Assembly (NCBI RefSeq): GCF_029867415.1
Contig: NW_026705575.1
Span: forward strand, 496,001-560,000
Source: Vicia villosa
Lineage: Eukaryota; Streptophyta; Magnoliopsida; Fabales; Fabaceae
DNA: 64,000 nt
Direction of reading: 5' to 3'
The notes beneath the pieces are model-generated. The model was not told where the DNA came from, did not search any database, and saw only the letters and a list, made by a program, of their open reading frames with translations. This document shows positions 22,121-33,354 of this stretch, piece after piece. Position 1 is the stretch's first letter, and the number at the start of each line of letters is the position of its first letter. The position numbers were made by a program, and so were the translations under genes.

Positions 22121-22569
22121 TGTGAGATATTGGATCGAACTCTAGTATGGTCGAAGGGTAGCTTCTTGGTTCGACAAGATTAAGCATGAAGTCGAAGGTT
22201 GTTCACATGCTTGTGTCGAAGATGCTAGGGTCGTTAGCATGTTAAATTAGGTTTTAGTGTTTAAACCCTAATTTGTTAAGTTAGCTTGTTTATTAAGTTG
22301 GCTTGTTTAATGGGCCTTGTGGAAAAAGCCCATTAGTTAGTATGTTAGGTTTTATTATAAATAACATACTAGTCTCTCATCATTGAAAAAAAAAACTGCA
22401 AATCCTAATTTGGGGTGAGAGAGGTTATTTGTTATTCTTGTAAACTTGTAATCTTGTTTTAAGAGAAAGTAAAAGAATAGCAGTTATAACCAATCTTGTG
22501 TTCTTCTTCTTCCTTGTCCTTTATTCTTCCCTTGTATTATACTTTGTTCTTGGCATTGAATTCACAACA
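22121..22569 (+). repeat. 3' LTR of copia element
   Basis: 449 bp, near-identical to the 5' LTR; the main difference is TATTGG against TATTGT at the start plus a few changes. Confidence 0.93.
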
Positions 22570-22830
22570 GTCTCCTTAGACGAGGATAATTATGAGAGTG
22601 TTGGTGCAGTGTCAAGTTTAGAGACTAAAAAGAGTTAGGTCATGTGCTCAAGTAAATAATACTTTGAGACTTTGAAGTTGGGAGATGGTTTGGTTGTTTG
22701 ACTCGGTAACAACAAAACTTACTAAATTCATGGTGTTGGTATGCTTATCTTTAAAGTGTTTGATGATTGTTAGTTCCCTCTATGCAATATGAGGTATGTT
22801 CTCGGATACTAGAGCTCAACAAAAGACTTA
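22570..22830 (+). pseudogene. Decayed copia protease fragment (right flank)
   Basis: Translates with stops into a copia protease-like stretch (LKLGDG, LGNNKTY-like, IHGVGMLIFKVFD). It is the counterpart of the fragment at 18480-18954. Confidence 0.55.
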
Positions 22831-23455
22831 AGCCGCAAATGCACTGATGGAGGTGACACACCTGATGGGAGTGGCCAAGAATAATTGGTTAGCTAAGTTT
22901 GTTAGGTGGTTAGTGAGTTGGTTCACGTGTTCATTCCTTGGTCACATCATTGCAATAGGTTTTTTGGATCATTTTCATAAGAATAAACATAAATGTTCAC
23001 ATGGTTTTAACTTGCAGTTGCGGTTAGAGTTGTAGGTGTTACGATTGTGATCATTGTAGTTGTTGTGATGCGCATTACAATTGTTTCAACAATTTTAATT
23101 GAGATGCAACATAAATTTTGATTGAGAAGAGTTAAGATTTTTCAATACATTAAAAGTAAATTGAGTTTTGGAAGTTCTGAAACTATGAGTTTCGATAAAA
23201 AAAAATACTTTAAAAAGTTTAGGTGAAATTATTTGATATAGTTCTTAATGCAATAGCGGGGGTTACCTCAACAACAATATTAAAATCACAGTATAATTAC
23301 GTTTCGATGCAGTAGCGGAGATTACCACATCAACAACATTACAACCATAATTGCAATTGCAACCTACAATATATAGCCCTGCTCAATTGAGTTTTTCATT
23401 CTTCAACAGGAACACATTTCATCACATACTTGATAAGTTAGATGATATTTATACT

Positions 23456-23456
<1 letters not shown>

Positions 23457-23533
<77 letters not shown>
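23457..23533. repeat. (AAT)n microsatellite
   Basis: About 25 uninterrupted units. Confidence 0.95.
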
Positions 23534-23534
<1 letters not shown>

Positions 23535-23716
23535 GTAATGGTAACATGTGCCCTTATGACACATGTTAAGAGTTGAATGTAGAATTTTTTTCTTAAAAGT
23601 TATACATTATTTTCATTAAAAATTGATAATTAATGTGTTTAATTCAATTTATAATACAAATTTTTTATATTTAAGTTTTATAACATGTGCCACAAGAGCA
23701 CGAGTTAGCTTTATCC

Positions 23717-23790
<74 letters not shown>
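23717..23790. repeat. (AAT)n microsatellite
   Basis: About 24 uninterrupted units, only 185 bp from the previous array. Confidence 0.95.
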
Positions 23791-23794
<4 letters not shown>

Positions 23795-24010
23795 TTAAAA
23801 AAAAACCACAGCAAGATTTCAAAATTCTTAACTTGAAACAGTTACAAATTGTTTGATCAAATTGTGTCCAACAAATCATCAAGGACTTAAGAATGAGAAA
23901 TATGAAAACACTACACCAACATCAGAATAGTTAACTTAAAGTATAACAAAATATAGAACTCTATTGTGCAGAGCATTGGAGCTTCTAATTTGTTACTGCT
24001 CTTGCAAGAT

Positions 24011-25594
24011 CTACTCTTTATGGATAGACAGTGCCCTTTGTTCATTCATCAATTGCTCAATTATGTAAAGGTTTAGACCATTTGTCAAAGCAGAAGTTGT
24101 GGTCAATGAAGCTTTTAGTATGCTGAGACCCTACAACATCAAAACAAAAACTCAGTTTTTATAAACCTGATGCAAGAAATATAAATTTTTTTATACACAA
24201 CTATACCTCCTTCCTGCAGATCCTGACAGTTCTTTCTTCCACATCATTGAAGGGCACCTTCAATTTTTCTAAATATGAAACACCAGAAATTGTTGACATT
24301 GGTGACACAACCAAATCATCAGTCACCATGATTGTTAATGGACTTTTAACATATCCTCCAGCAATAGGGGATTTATAGTCCACAAAATTTACTCGTTCAT
24401 TAGTCCTATCCAGATTATGGTCATGTATCGGTAATATCTGATGCCTGAGTTGAATTTCCCATTGAATAGTAGGCTTAATTAGTTTATCCTTTACCACACT
24501 TGACCTAAAACCTTTGTCTGAAGACAACTCAGTCATGCTCTTATATAAAGAATCAATGCAGCTTAAAAACGAGAATCCTTTGAGCATATGCAACACTCTT
24601 CCCAAAGGAATGATCAAAAAGCTAAATATAAAGTCAGCAAAATCTTCCTCTGCTTCAACATACATAATTTGACCATTTGATTTTCTTCTCACTACTTTCA
24701 CAACCATTTCATCAAATGGTTCCATGACATCTCCAATCCAAAACTCCAATTGATTTCTTGGGTCTAAACCACCAACAAACTGTTCCCTTTTGAAGATAAA
24801 TTCCGTCAAAGGAGTTTTGGATATCAAGGACAACTTGAAAATATCAAGAACCTATTCAAATCAGAGATTAAAAAGTTAATGGTTGAGAAAACAAATTATC
24901 TCCCCAATTTCAAAATGAATATTACCTTTAAAATAAGAAATTAGAATATAAGACGAACCTCTTTCTTGCTGACATTGAAGGTTTGTTTATCAATAGTGCC
25001 AACGTCATTGACACCTAGCTTCTGAAGTAGATTTAAACTTGTTCCAACAACATTTGGCATCATATTAAGATCATCAAAAATAATAAAAGTGGAAGTTACC
25101 TTGACAAAGGAATTTAGTTGATACAAAATCCGTGCTGTTTCCTGTTTTAATAGTTTTCCGCATATACACTTTTGATTTTTTATGAAACTCACACAAGACC
25201 TATTTTCAATTTTGCAAGCCTTGTTCTCACAGAAGAAGTAGGATATCTTGGGAACAGTATCGGCAATGTTCAATTTCATACTCTGCCAGTATTCTTCCAT
25301 GAAATTCCCAGGGTTAAGTAGTATTTTCTTGCAGGTATGTGACCATAGATATTGTTGATCAAGATCTTTCAAACTTTGATAAAGTGAGCTAATGCTGCCA
25401 AATCTCACTGCTTCGATGTTTGACTCTTCAGCTACAAGCCTAGCAATAGTTCCTAAAGGCAGGGTAAAGAAGCTGAAGAGAGCATCAACGAAATCATTCC
25501 CTGCCTCAGCAAACAGGACTCTGCTTTTCTCTTTGTCCACCAAAAATGTCAGGGAAACTTGGTCAACTTGTTCATGTGACCCATTTTCAGCCAT
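24011..25594 (-). CDS. DUF674 family protein, copy 3
   Basis: Three exons: 25594-24959 (212 codons), 24851-24207 (215), 24130-24011 (39 plus TAG), about 466 residues, all phases 0. Donors GAG|GTTCGT (weak) and GAG|GTATAG; acceptors AATAG and GTAG; introns 107 and 76 bp. Exon 1 keeps the Cys ribbon (FFCENKAC...SC, KCICGKLL). Exon 2 begins VLDIFKLSLISKTPLTEF. The C-terminal tail ends in a charged EQRALSIHKE. Closest in layout to copy 2. No stops or frameshifts, so probably functional; function unknown. Confidence 0.92.
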
Positions 25595-25702
25595 GGTATG
25601 GGAATTTACGAGACCCTAAGAAGTTACACTAAGATAGAACTTTTGCAGCAAACTAAAAAAGTTAAAACATTATTATAGCTTCATAGAATAAGAATCACGG
25701 AT

Positions 25703-25715
25703 CTCTTATTTAAAT
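25703..25715 (-). promoter_or_regulatory. Putative TATA region of DUF674 copy 3
   Basis: The same 13-mer ATTTAAATAAGAG as at copy 2, here about 109 bp before the ATG. Confidence 0.55.
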
Positions 25716-26082
25716 TATTTCAATATTAGTGTTCTAGTTACTATATACAAGACGGCTTTGGAAAGGAAAACTTTATTAATCACATACATTGGATAAACGA
25801 TCAGCAATGCTTGCTTCAATGAACTTTCTATAACGATGACAATATCTCCATTGAAAAACATAAACCAATTAATCAACATTCAGTTATCCAAGAAACCTTA
25901 ATATTCTTAATTTTTGTCTATGTTGTGTTTCACAAGTTCCAAAGAAACTCTTCACTGCTTATACTATTTTTATTTTAGGAATATTCAAATCCAAATTGAG
26001 TCAAATAAATTTTTTAAATCGATAAAAATTGAAAAACTGAAAAAAAAATTATATGTTATTGAATCTGTTTGGATTTTATTTA
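25716..26082. other. AT-rich intergenic sequence
   Basis: No gene, RNA or repeat structure recognised up to the first MITE. Confidence 0.5.
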
Positions 26083-26608
26083 GAGTCTGTTTGGTAAGAC
26101 AAAAAAAAGAGCTTTTAGTTTTTAGCTTTTAGCTTTTCGGCTCGTATTAATAAAAAAGCTATGTTTGGTAACTCTATTTTAGACTCTGTTTGGTAAAATT
26201 AGCTGATAGCTGTTAGCTTGTAGCTGGTAGCTGATAGCTTTTAGCTGGTAGCTGGTAGCTGATAGCTGGTAGCTGATAGTTGATAAGCTAATGTGAGTGT
26301 TTGGTAAATTAGCTGTTTCATTAGCTGATAGATACAAAATGACATTAATGGCATTTTAATTAATGAGGGTAATAATATAATTTAGTTAAAATAATAAGGG
26401 TATTAATGGAAGAAAAACTCACAAGCTAAAAGCTACAAGCTCAAAAGCTACTTCAATTAGCTTTTGAAAAAAAAGCTAAAAGCTAGTAAAAAAGCTACAA
26501 GCTAAAAGCTAAAATAGAGTTACCAAACAGAGTTTTTTTATTAATACGAGCTGAAAAGCTAAAAGCTAAAAGCTAAAAGCTCTTTTTTTGGTCTTACCAA
26601 ACAGACTC
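26083..26608. mobile_element. Tourist-like MITE with AGCT-rich subrepeats
   Basis: Ends GAGTCTGTTTGGTAAGAC and its inverse, flanked by TTA on both sides (26080-26082, 26609-26611), a PIF/Harbinger-type 3-bp duplication. The outer ~95 bp are near-perfect inverted repeats. The inside is made of AGCTGATAGCTGGT and AGCTAAAAGCT units. A second set of ends (GACTCTGTTTGG near 26173, CCAAACAGAG near 26522) suggests that one MITE sits in another. Confidence 0.8.
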
Positions 26609-26611
26609 TTA

Positions 26612-26915
26612 GCTCTTAGTTTGTAGCTTTTTTACTAGCTTTTAGTTTTTTTTTTAAAAGCTATTTGAAGTAGCTTTTAGCTTGTGAGTTTTTCTTCCAT
26701 TAATACCCTTATTATTTTAGCTAAAATATATTATTACCCTCATTAATTAAAATGCCATTAATGATATTTTGTATTTATAAACAACTAATTTATCAAACCC
26801 TCACGTTAGTTTATCAACTATCAGCTATCAGCTATCAGCTATCAGCTACCAGCTAAAAGCTACAAGCTATCAGCTAAAAGCTACCAGCTATCAGCTAGTT
26901 TTACTAAACAGAGCC
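26612..26915. mobile_element. Second AGCT-rich MITE, inverted relative to the first
   Basis: Core matches the reverse complement of the inner part of 26173-26535 (for example the block CATTAATACCCTTATTATTTT). Flanked by TTA at 26609-26611 and 26916-26918. Confidence 0.7.
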
Positions 26916-27099
26916 TTAGTAAAAACCACTCAATTCAAATCGAATATTGATTTTTTTTAAATTGATCCAAATCGAACTAAATTATAGTTATATATTTTCA
27001 TTCTTATTTATTTTTTATTATATTTATATTTATATATATAATATTAATTAATTATTCGATTCTCATTTTTTTCAAAATTACTAGTAACAAACCCGATGC

Positions 27100-28890
27100 G
27101 CGCATTTGTTTATATAATATATTCATTTTAAATAGAATATTTAAAAAAAATATTTAGATCAATAATAAAATTTTCGTATATAAAAATATTTAGATCAATA
27201 ATTATTTTTTCCTTTATATCATTATTGGATCATAAATATTTAAATAATATTTGAATAATAAATATCATCTTTCTTATATAAAAATATGTAGACAAGAACA
27301 TATTTTTCCCGTAGTTAAATATTATTTATATTTATGTATCATTTACAAAAATATATGGATAAATAGTAAATTTTTGTATATAAAAATATTTAGATCAATA
27401 ATAGATTTTTTTCCGTATATCATTTTTGAACAATTTTTTTTAACCATAAATACTATTTTTTGTATATAAAAATATTTAGATCAATAATAAATTTTTTCCG
27501 TATACAAATATTATTTTTGTTTAGGTATCATTTATAAAAATATTTGAATGAAAAGTAAATTTTCTTATAAAATAATATTTAGATCAATAGTATACCATTT
27601 TTTAATACAAAATTTTTTGGATCATAAATACTATTTTTCGTATATAAAAATATTTAGATCAATAATAAATTTGTCTCGTATTGAAATATTATTTATGTTT
27701 AGCATTTACAAAAATATTTGGACCAATAGTAAATTTTCGTATATAAAAATATTTAAATCAATAATAGATTTTTTCCGTATACCATTTTTGAATTAAATTT
27801 TTTGGATCATAAATACCATTTTTCATATAGAAAAATATTTAGATCAATAAAAGATTTTTTCCCGCATACAAATATTATTTATGTTTACGTATCATTTACA
27901 ATAATATCTGGATCAATAGTAAATTTTCGTATATAAAAATATTTAGATCAATAATAGATTTTTTTCCCGTATACCACTTTTGTATTAAATTTTTTGGGAT
28001 CATAAATACCATTTTTTACATAGAAAAATATTTAGATCAAATATGGATTTTTCCCGTATACAAATATTATTTATGTTTAGGTATCGTTTACAAAATTATC
28101 TGGATCAATAGTAAATTTTCGTATATTAAAATATTTAGATCAATAATAGATTTTTTCCCGTATACCATTTTTGAATTAATTTTTTTTGGATCATAAATAC
28201 CATTTTTCACATAGAAAAATATTTAGATCAATTATAGATTTTTTCTCGTATACAAATATTATTTATGTTTAAGTATCGTTTACAAAAGTATCTATATCAA
28301 TATTAAATTTTCATATATAAAAATATTTAGATCAATTATAGATTTTTTTCCCTATACAAATATTATTTATGTTTAGGTAATCTTTACAAAAATATCTAGA
28401 TCAATAGTAAATTTTCGTATATAAAAATATTTGGATCATTAATAGATTTTTTCTCGTATACCATTTTTTAATACAAAGTTTTTGGATCATAAATTCCACT
28501 TTTCGTATATAAAAATATTTAGATCAATAATAAATTTTTTCCATTTACGAATATTGTTTTTGTTTAGATATCATTTATAAAAATATTTGAATAAATAGTA
28601 AAATTTTGTATAAAAAAAATTAGATCAATAATAGATTTTTCCCTATATACCATTTTTGAATAAACTTTTTTTGGATCATAAATACTATTTTTCGTATATA
28701 AAAATATTTAGATCAATAATAGATTTTTCCATATACAAATAATATTTATAGTTACGTATCATTTACAAAAATATCTGAATGAATAGTAAATTTTTGTATA
28801 CAAAAATATTTAGATCAATAATAATTTAATTTTGTATACTATTTTTTATTAAATATTTTTGGATAGTAAATACCATTTTTTTTATAAAGA
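27100..28890. repeat. AT-rich tandem array, ~190-bp period
   Basis: GGATCATAAAT recurs near 27226, 27619, 27803, 27997, 28187, 28483 and 28672, with degenerate copies near 27437 and 28859. Steps are 182-211 bp, with one of 296 (190 plus 106). Each unit is two half-units of about 95 bp sharing GTATATAAAAATATTTAGATCAATAA. About nine units. No ORF of note. Confidence 0.88.
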
Positions 28891-29281
28891 GTAAATGGAG
28901 TGTAGAGAGATTAAGTTAGAAAACTAAAAAAGTGAAGCGAGAGAAAGAATAGTGAAAATAAGTTATAATGTAGTTGAATAGAATATTAAGATTATAATGG
29001 ACAATTGTGTGGATAGACAAAATAACCAACAATTTTAATAAGTGTAAAAAAGTAAGAATGAATAATTTTGTAAAAACCAGAACAACTAATTTTCTTATAT
29101 TTAATTTAATTTATTTTAATTATTGTATTTGTTTCAACTATAACCGATCAATCTCATTTTATATCAAATATATAATTTATTAGTATTTTTTTGAGTTTTA
29201 ATAAGAAAAATTATAATTGAATAATATTACTTTTATTCTTAATCATAAGTCCCTCTTGAGTTTTTTTTTTGTCTCTTTTTT
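28891..29281. other. AT-rich intergenic sequence
   Basis: No feature recognised. Confidence 0.5.
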
Positions 29282-29289
29282 ATAAGACT

Positions 29290-29652
29290 CATGGTTTTAA
29301 ATTGCGGCCGCAACATTGTTGATGCGGTAGCTTCCGCATCCACATCAGGTCACAATTGCAGTGTGATTTGCAATCACACGTCCAACAACACTAAAATTCG
29401 CATCAAACACCTTCACCCATGTTTCTTCACATATTTTAACCATAACTCAACATTTGAGAACCATAAACTCAATTTACATGTGATTTGTAATGTAAAATAT
29501 TAACATTAAGTGTTCTTTAATGGTGTATTTCAAATATTTCGTAATTTAAATTCACGCTGCAACGGCCGCAATGCGCATCGCAGCAACTGCAATGGCCGCA
29601 ATCGCAACACCCAAAACCGCATCTGCGACCGCAACCGCAATTTAAAACCATG
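29290..29652. mobile_element. hAT-type MITE
   Basis: Inverted ends CATGGTTTTAAATTGCGG, flanked by the perfect 8-bp duplication ATAAGACT (29282-29289, 29653-29660). Subterminal parts are rich in GCGGCCGC, GCAACGGCCGCAA and related GC-rich words, in contrast to the AT-rich surroundings. A truncated relative starts at 37939. Confidence 0.88.
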
Positions 29653-29660
29653 ATAAGACT

Positions 29661-30289
29661 CTCTTCAAAGTGGTATTAATTATTTTTTTTCAAACACACC
29701 TCTAACTATTAAAATTTTAGTTTTAAGTGACCGATTTAGAAACTGTATCAGTTTTTTAATTGTTTTTCAAACTAATTCTCTAAATAATAAATATTTTTAT
29801 ATTCCATCTCGATATGTTACCCTAAATTTTTTATTCTTTTCACTAATCTTTAAATAAAAAATTAAATTAAATTAAAGTTTTAATACATTTTGTCTGTTGT
29901 AATTAGTTTCCCCTGCAGTCGCACTAGTTACCATCTACTTTCTCTGTCAACCAAGTTGGATACGCTACACTATAACCGTCACCACCTTCTTCATCCCCCA
30001 CACCATATCAAATCACGCTTCTCTAATCCCTACGCCATAGCTAGTCGCACCTCAATTCAATGATTGATGAAAATATTCATCTAATCTAAATGTTCATTTA
30101 TCTTTTGTAGTTCCAGATTACATTGAAGTTGCTTAAAGATATTTATCTTGAATTTATTTTTATATATTCTCTTATCAACGCACTTTCGTTCATAATAATA
30201 TTATCCTTTAATATGAACATTGTTTAGTTCAATCTTTCTCTAGAATGCTAATAAATATATGTTTATAGCATAAAAATGATTGTCTTTGA
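29661..30289. other. Intergenic sequence, nothing recognised
   Basis: Unique-looking, moderately AT-rich; no ORF or repeat identified. Confidence 0.5.
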
Positions 30290-30583
30290 TTTAGTTATGG
30301 TTAAGTCTAACTCAATCCTACAAAATTGGATGAAACTGGCTACTAAAGTGAGGGTTGCCCCTACTTATAAGCATATGTTCATACTCTTAACACAATCCCT
30401 CACGCCCAGAACTAGACAAGTGAAACATGGAAATAAATGGTGAGTGGCCCCGATAACTGGCACTTGATAGTAGGTGGCCCATCAGATCTTAAACAAGACT
30501 CCAATACCAATTTGATAAATATAGTTGGATCTAACTCATTCCTATAAAATCGACTTGTAGGGTGAGGATTGTTGGTATCAGAG
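30290..30583 (+). mobile_element. TRIM-like retroelement remnant
   Basis: TGGTATCAGAGC at 30572-30583 matches the initiator-Met-tRNA primer site and directly follows GTCTAACTC/ATCTAACTC-type terminal repeat sequence (about 30520-30571). A fuller copy of that repeat lies at about 30296-30416. The layout of two short repeats, a tiny interior and a primer site fits a terminal-repeat retrotransposon in miniature, partly truncated. Confidence 0.55.
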
Positions 30584-30799
30584 CATAAAAATGGTTGTGT
30601 TTGACCTACTATATATTAAGGATACACACATGTATAAAAATGATGAACTTCTTATCCTATGTGAGTGATACCTTTACTTTATGACAATGCTTATTTGAAA
30701 GCTTCATATTGATGACTATAATAGTAATTATGTGTTTTTATTTCATTTATAGATATCTTTTGTCTCTTAAAAATGGTTATCTTGTATCTGTAGTTATTC

Positions 30800-31349
30800 T
30801 CATGCCTTAGAAACTAGTTGGATTGGAGTCACCACTATTTCGTACAATAAAAAGCAGGGTGTTTTTTAACCATACAAAGGTTAACCCTTTTTCATTTGGA
30901 ATTGCTTAAGATGCTTCAAAAAGCTCAATGATGTATTTATGAAAACCTTGAATCCTATATTGATCAATAGAATCATGTTTTGATCAAAAAGTTAACCACG
31001 AGTTGTCTTTGACCAAAATCCTAATCTTGAGTCAGATGACTTAAGTCTTTGTTATCCATCTTGACCAATGAAACCATAGTCTCCTCATGAATTTGAGAGA
31101 CCTTTGAAATGAAGGAAGACCTCAATTTTGAGTATGCATTCACGATGATGAGATGGTCAATCTTTGCTCAGCTTGAGTATGATATTATTCTCTATGGGTG
31201 ATGAGCTCAAACTACAAGATCTTGATCTCTTTCCAATTAGAAGTCCAATGATATGTATGCTTGTATTGATCATGACCTATTGAGATATACAAATGAGTAT
31301 GGATTAAAAATTTTAGGGTAAAAATGAAAGGGGAAATTTTGGGGTGCAA
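30800..31349 (-). repeat. Probable solo or partial Ty3-type LTR
   Basis: On the minus strand it begins TGTTGCACCCCAAAATTTCC at 31349, a start typical of legume Ty3 LTRs. The interior has repeated TTGATCA/TTGACC words common in such LTRs. The far end and a duplication were not defined. Confidence 0.45.
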
Positions 31350-32432
31350 CATGTGGGTGAGGATGTGCCTGCGCTATCACTTTCAACATCGTCATTAGAA
31401 AATAGAGCATCAAAAGTGAAATCGATGGAGGAAGCCTTGTCGTCTGTTGAACTCTTAGAGAGCATCCCAAATCATAATCATCGGTTATAAATATGAACTC
31501 ATGGGTTAGTTGATCATTGATTTAATACTTTTCCACTTCACTCCTAAGGATAACATCACTGCTAAAGACCGACCACGACTACGAAAGACTTCCCCTACTA
31601 ATTTACGCATGGAAAGCCTTGGGGACAGCTATTCCAGGCCAGCCAAAGCCATCACATGAGATATTCAAGGTACATTTTTTGATCTATACTTTAATACACT
31701 TATCTTGAAAACAGGCTTGGACGTTAAAATGTTAACCTTGTAGGTCTACCCTGCGCCATCACCATATTAAAGATCAGCACCACCAATTCAGGATTCCTTA
31801 TTATCAAGACACATTTGTTTTAGTTCCATAATGAAACAAAAAGGATTGTAGATTTCCAATACTATAAGATATTGTTACGAATTTTAACCCTTTTCCAAAA
31901 TAATTTGGCTGTTAGTATAAGTCAATTTTCTTGTAGTGTGCAAACCACTTATTTCTTAGGTGCGAGAACACCTTACTTTTCTAGCAATTGAGAGGTTGCT
32001 TGACATGAAAATTGATAGAACTATTTATGAAAGCTTATTCAAATTTGTTAGTAGAATTTGAAGCTCTTAAATTCAGAATCAAATCATGACTCTCATCATA
32101 ATAATTCTTTGGAAAACTTGGCACAAAAAAAAATGATATCAGATTTTAAAAAAGTAAAATTCACCTTGATAGAGACCTTCTTCATGTTAAACAATTGGTA
32201 TATAGATATCAATTTCTCTCAAGGAGCTCATGTACACTTCAATTCACGAGTTTACAATTATAAAATGCTTTAACTTCAATTGAAAATCTCCTCCCGCATT
32301 TAGATTTATACAAGTTAATTTGTTATTTTCCTAGTCATAATTGGGTTAAGTAAAACACATATGAAGCTTAAAGAGGAAATCCTTGAATATCAATTTATGG
32401 TAGCAAAATTAAGGATAATTTAAGAATATTCT
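31350..32432. other. Intergenic sequence, nothing recognised
   Basis: No ORF with recognisable similarity, and no clear repeat. Confidence 0.45.
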
Positions 32433-33099
32433 CACTACTAGAAAATTTGCTTTTAGTGACCGAATTAGAGACAGAAAATACTTAAAAATCGGTCACTAAA
32501 ACATTTAGCGACCGATTTAGCGACCATTAATTTTCGGTTGAAAAAATGCTAGTCACTAAGCTTTTGCGACGAATTTAGTGACCAAAATTTAACGACTGAA
32601 CTGCTGACCGATTTTAGTGCTCTTTTTCGTAAAATAAAATTAAAAATTGTTATACCACTTAACATCTATTGTTATATTTTACATTTAAAAATATATACAT
32701 GATTTTTATATAAATATATTATTTGTTAAAACAATAAAAAAGATGACACTTTTAGTAAAAATTAAAAATTGAAAGAGAATTAAAACCTTAAAAAAATAAA
32801 AATAAAATAGTAACATAGTAAAGAGGATTGAAAATAGAAAAAGAAAATAAAAATATCAGGGACCGAAATTCCGGTCTCTCATTTGTATATATAAATTAAA
32901 TTGTATATAAAAATAATTTTTCGTGACTGAATATAGGCGGTCACAAAATAGTGGTCTCTAAATCGGTGGCTGATTTATTTTAGTGACCAATTTAGTGACC
33001 TCTTAAATTTGGCTCATAAAATATCAAATTTTGGTGGCTAATTCGGTCACTACAGTGACCGAAATTTTTCGGTCACTAAAAACAAATTTTCTAGTAGTG
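32433..33099. mobile_element. Non-autonomous CACTA-type element
   Basis: Ends CACTACTAGAAAATTTG and its inverse (CAAATTTTCTAGTAGTG) with 17-bp perfect inverted repeats; 667 bp. Flanking triplets TCT and TCC are an imperfect 3-bp duplication. The interior is full of TTAGTGACCGA / TCGGTCACTAA modules in both orientations, concentrated near both ends. No coding sequence. Confidence 0.85.
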
Positions 33100-33354
33100 T
33101 CCTGGGAACTTTCTCTATTAAAGTTGGATTTTGCAGCTCCTTTCAACCTGAATTGCATGGAATCATGTTGGCTATTAAATGTGCTAAGCAGAAGAATTGA
33201 AGAAATTTTTGAATTGAAACATACTCAATTTTTGGCCATTCGTGCATTTGTAAATAAAAGTATTGTCCTTTAACATCTTTTACAATAAATAAAATAATAC
33301 TTTAGACACTATATCATCGTTTAGAACTAAACAATTTCATACTTTTAAATAACA

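Larger units (their letters stand above)
18955..22569 (+). mobile_element. Ty1/copia retrotransposon with integrase deleted
   Basis: LTRs 18955-19402 and 22121-22569 (TGTGAG...CAACA, about 448 bp, nearly identical) flanked by the 5-bp duplication GTCTC (18950-18954, 22570-22574). The interior encodes gag, protease, RT and RNase H but jumps from protease to RT at about 20520, so gag-pre-integrase and integrase are gone. A purine tract (AAGGTGGAGATT) precedes the 3' LTR. The element lies in an older copia wreck. Confidence 0.94.
22831..24010. other. Intergenic with two AAT microsatellites
   Basis: No gene recognised. Two blocks (23240-23300 and 23300-23365) share GCAGTAGCGG-GATTACC and AACAACATTACAA motifs and resemble the GCGGTAGC-rich hAT MITE at 29290. 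The AAT arrays account for the apparent poly-Asn and poly-Ile ORFs. Confidence 0.5.

Noticed and set aside
23351..23882. ORFs with long poly-Asn or poly-Ile runs
   Set aside because: They are read-through of (AAT)n microsatellites on either strand, with no other coding sign.
27100..28890. CRISPR-like array
   Set aside because: Eukaryotic AT-rich satellite with ~190-bp units, no short repeat plus unique spacer structure.
33031..33273. 80-residue ORF
   Set aside because: It spans the end of a CACTA-type element and unrelated flank; no similarity recognised.
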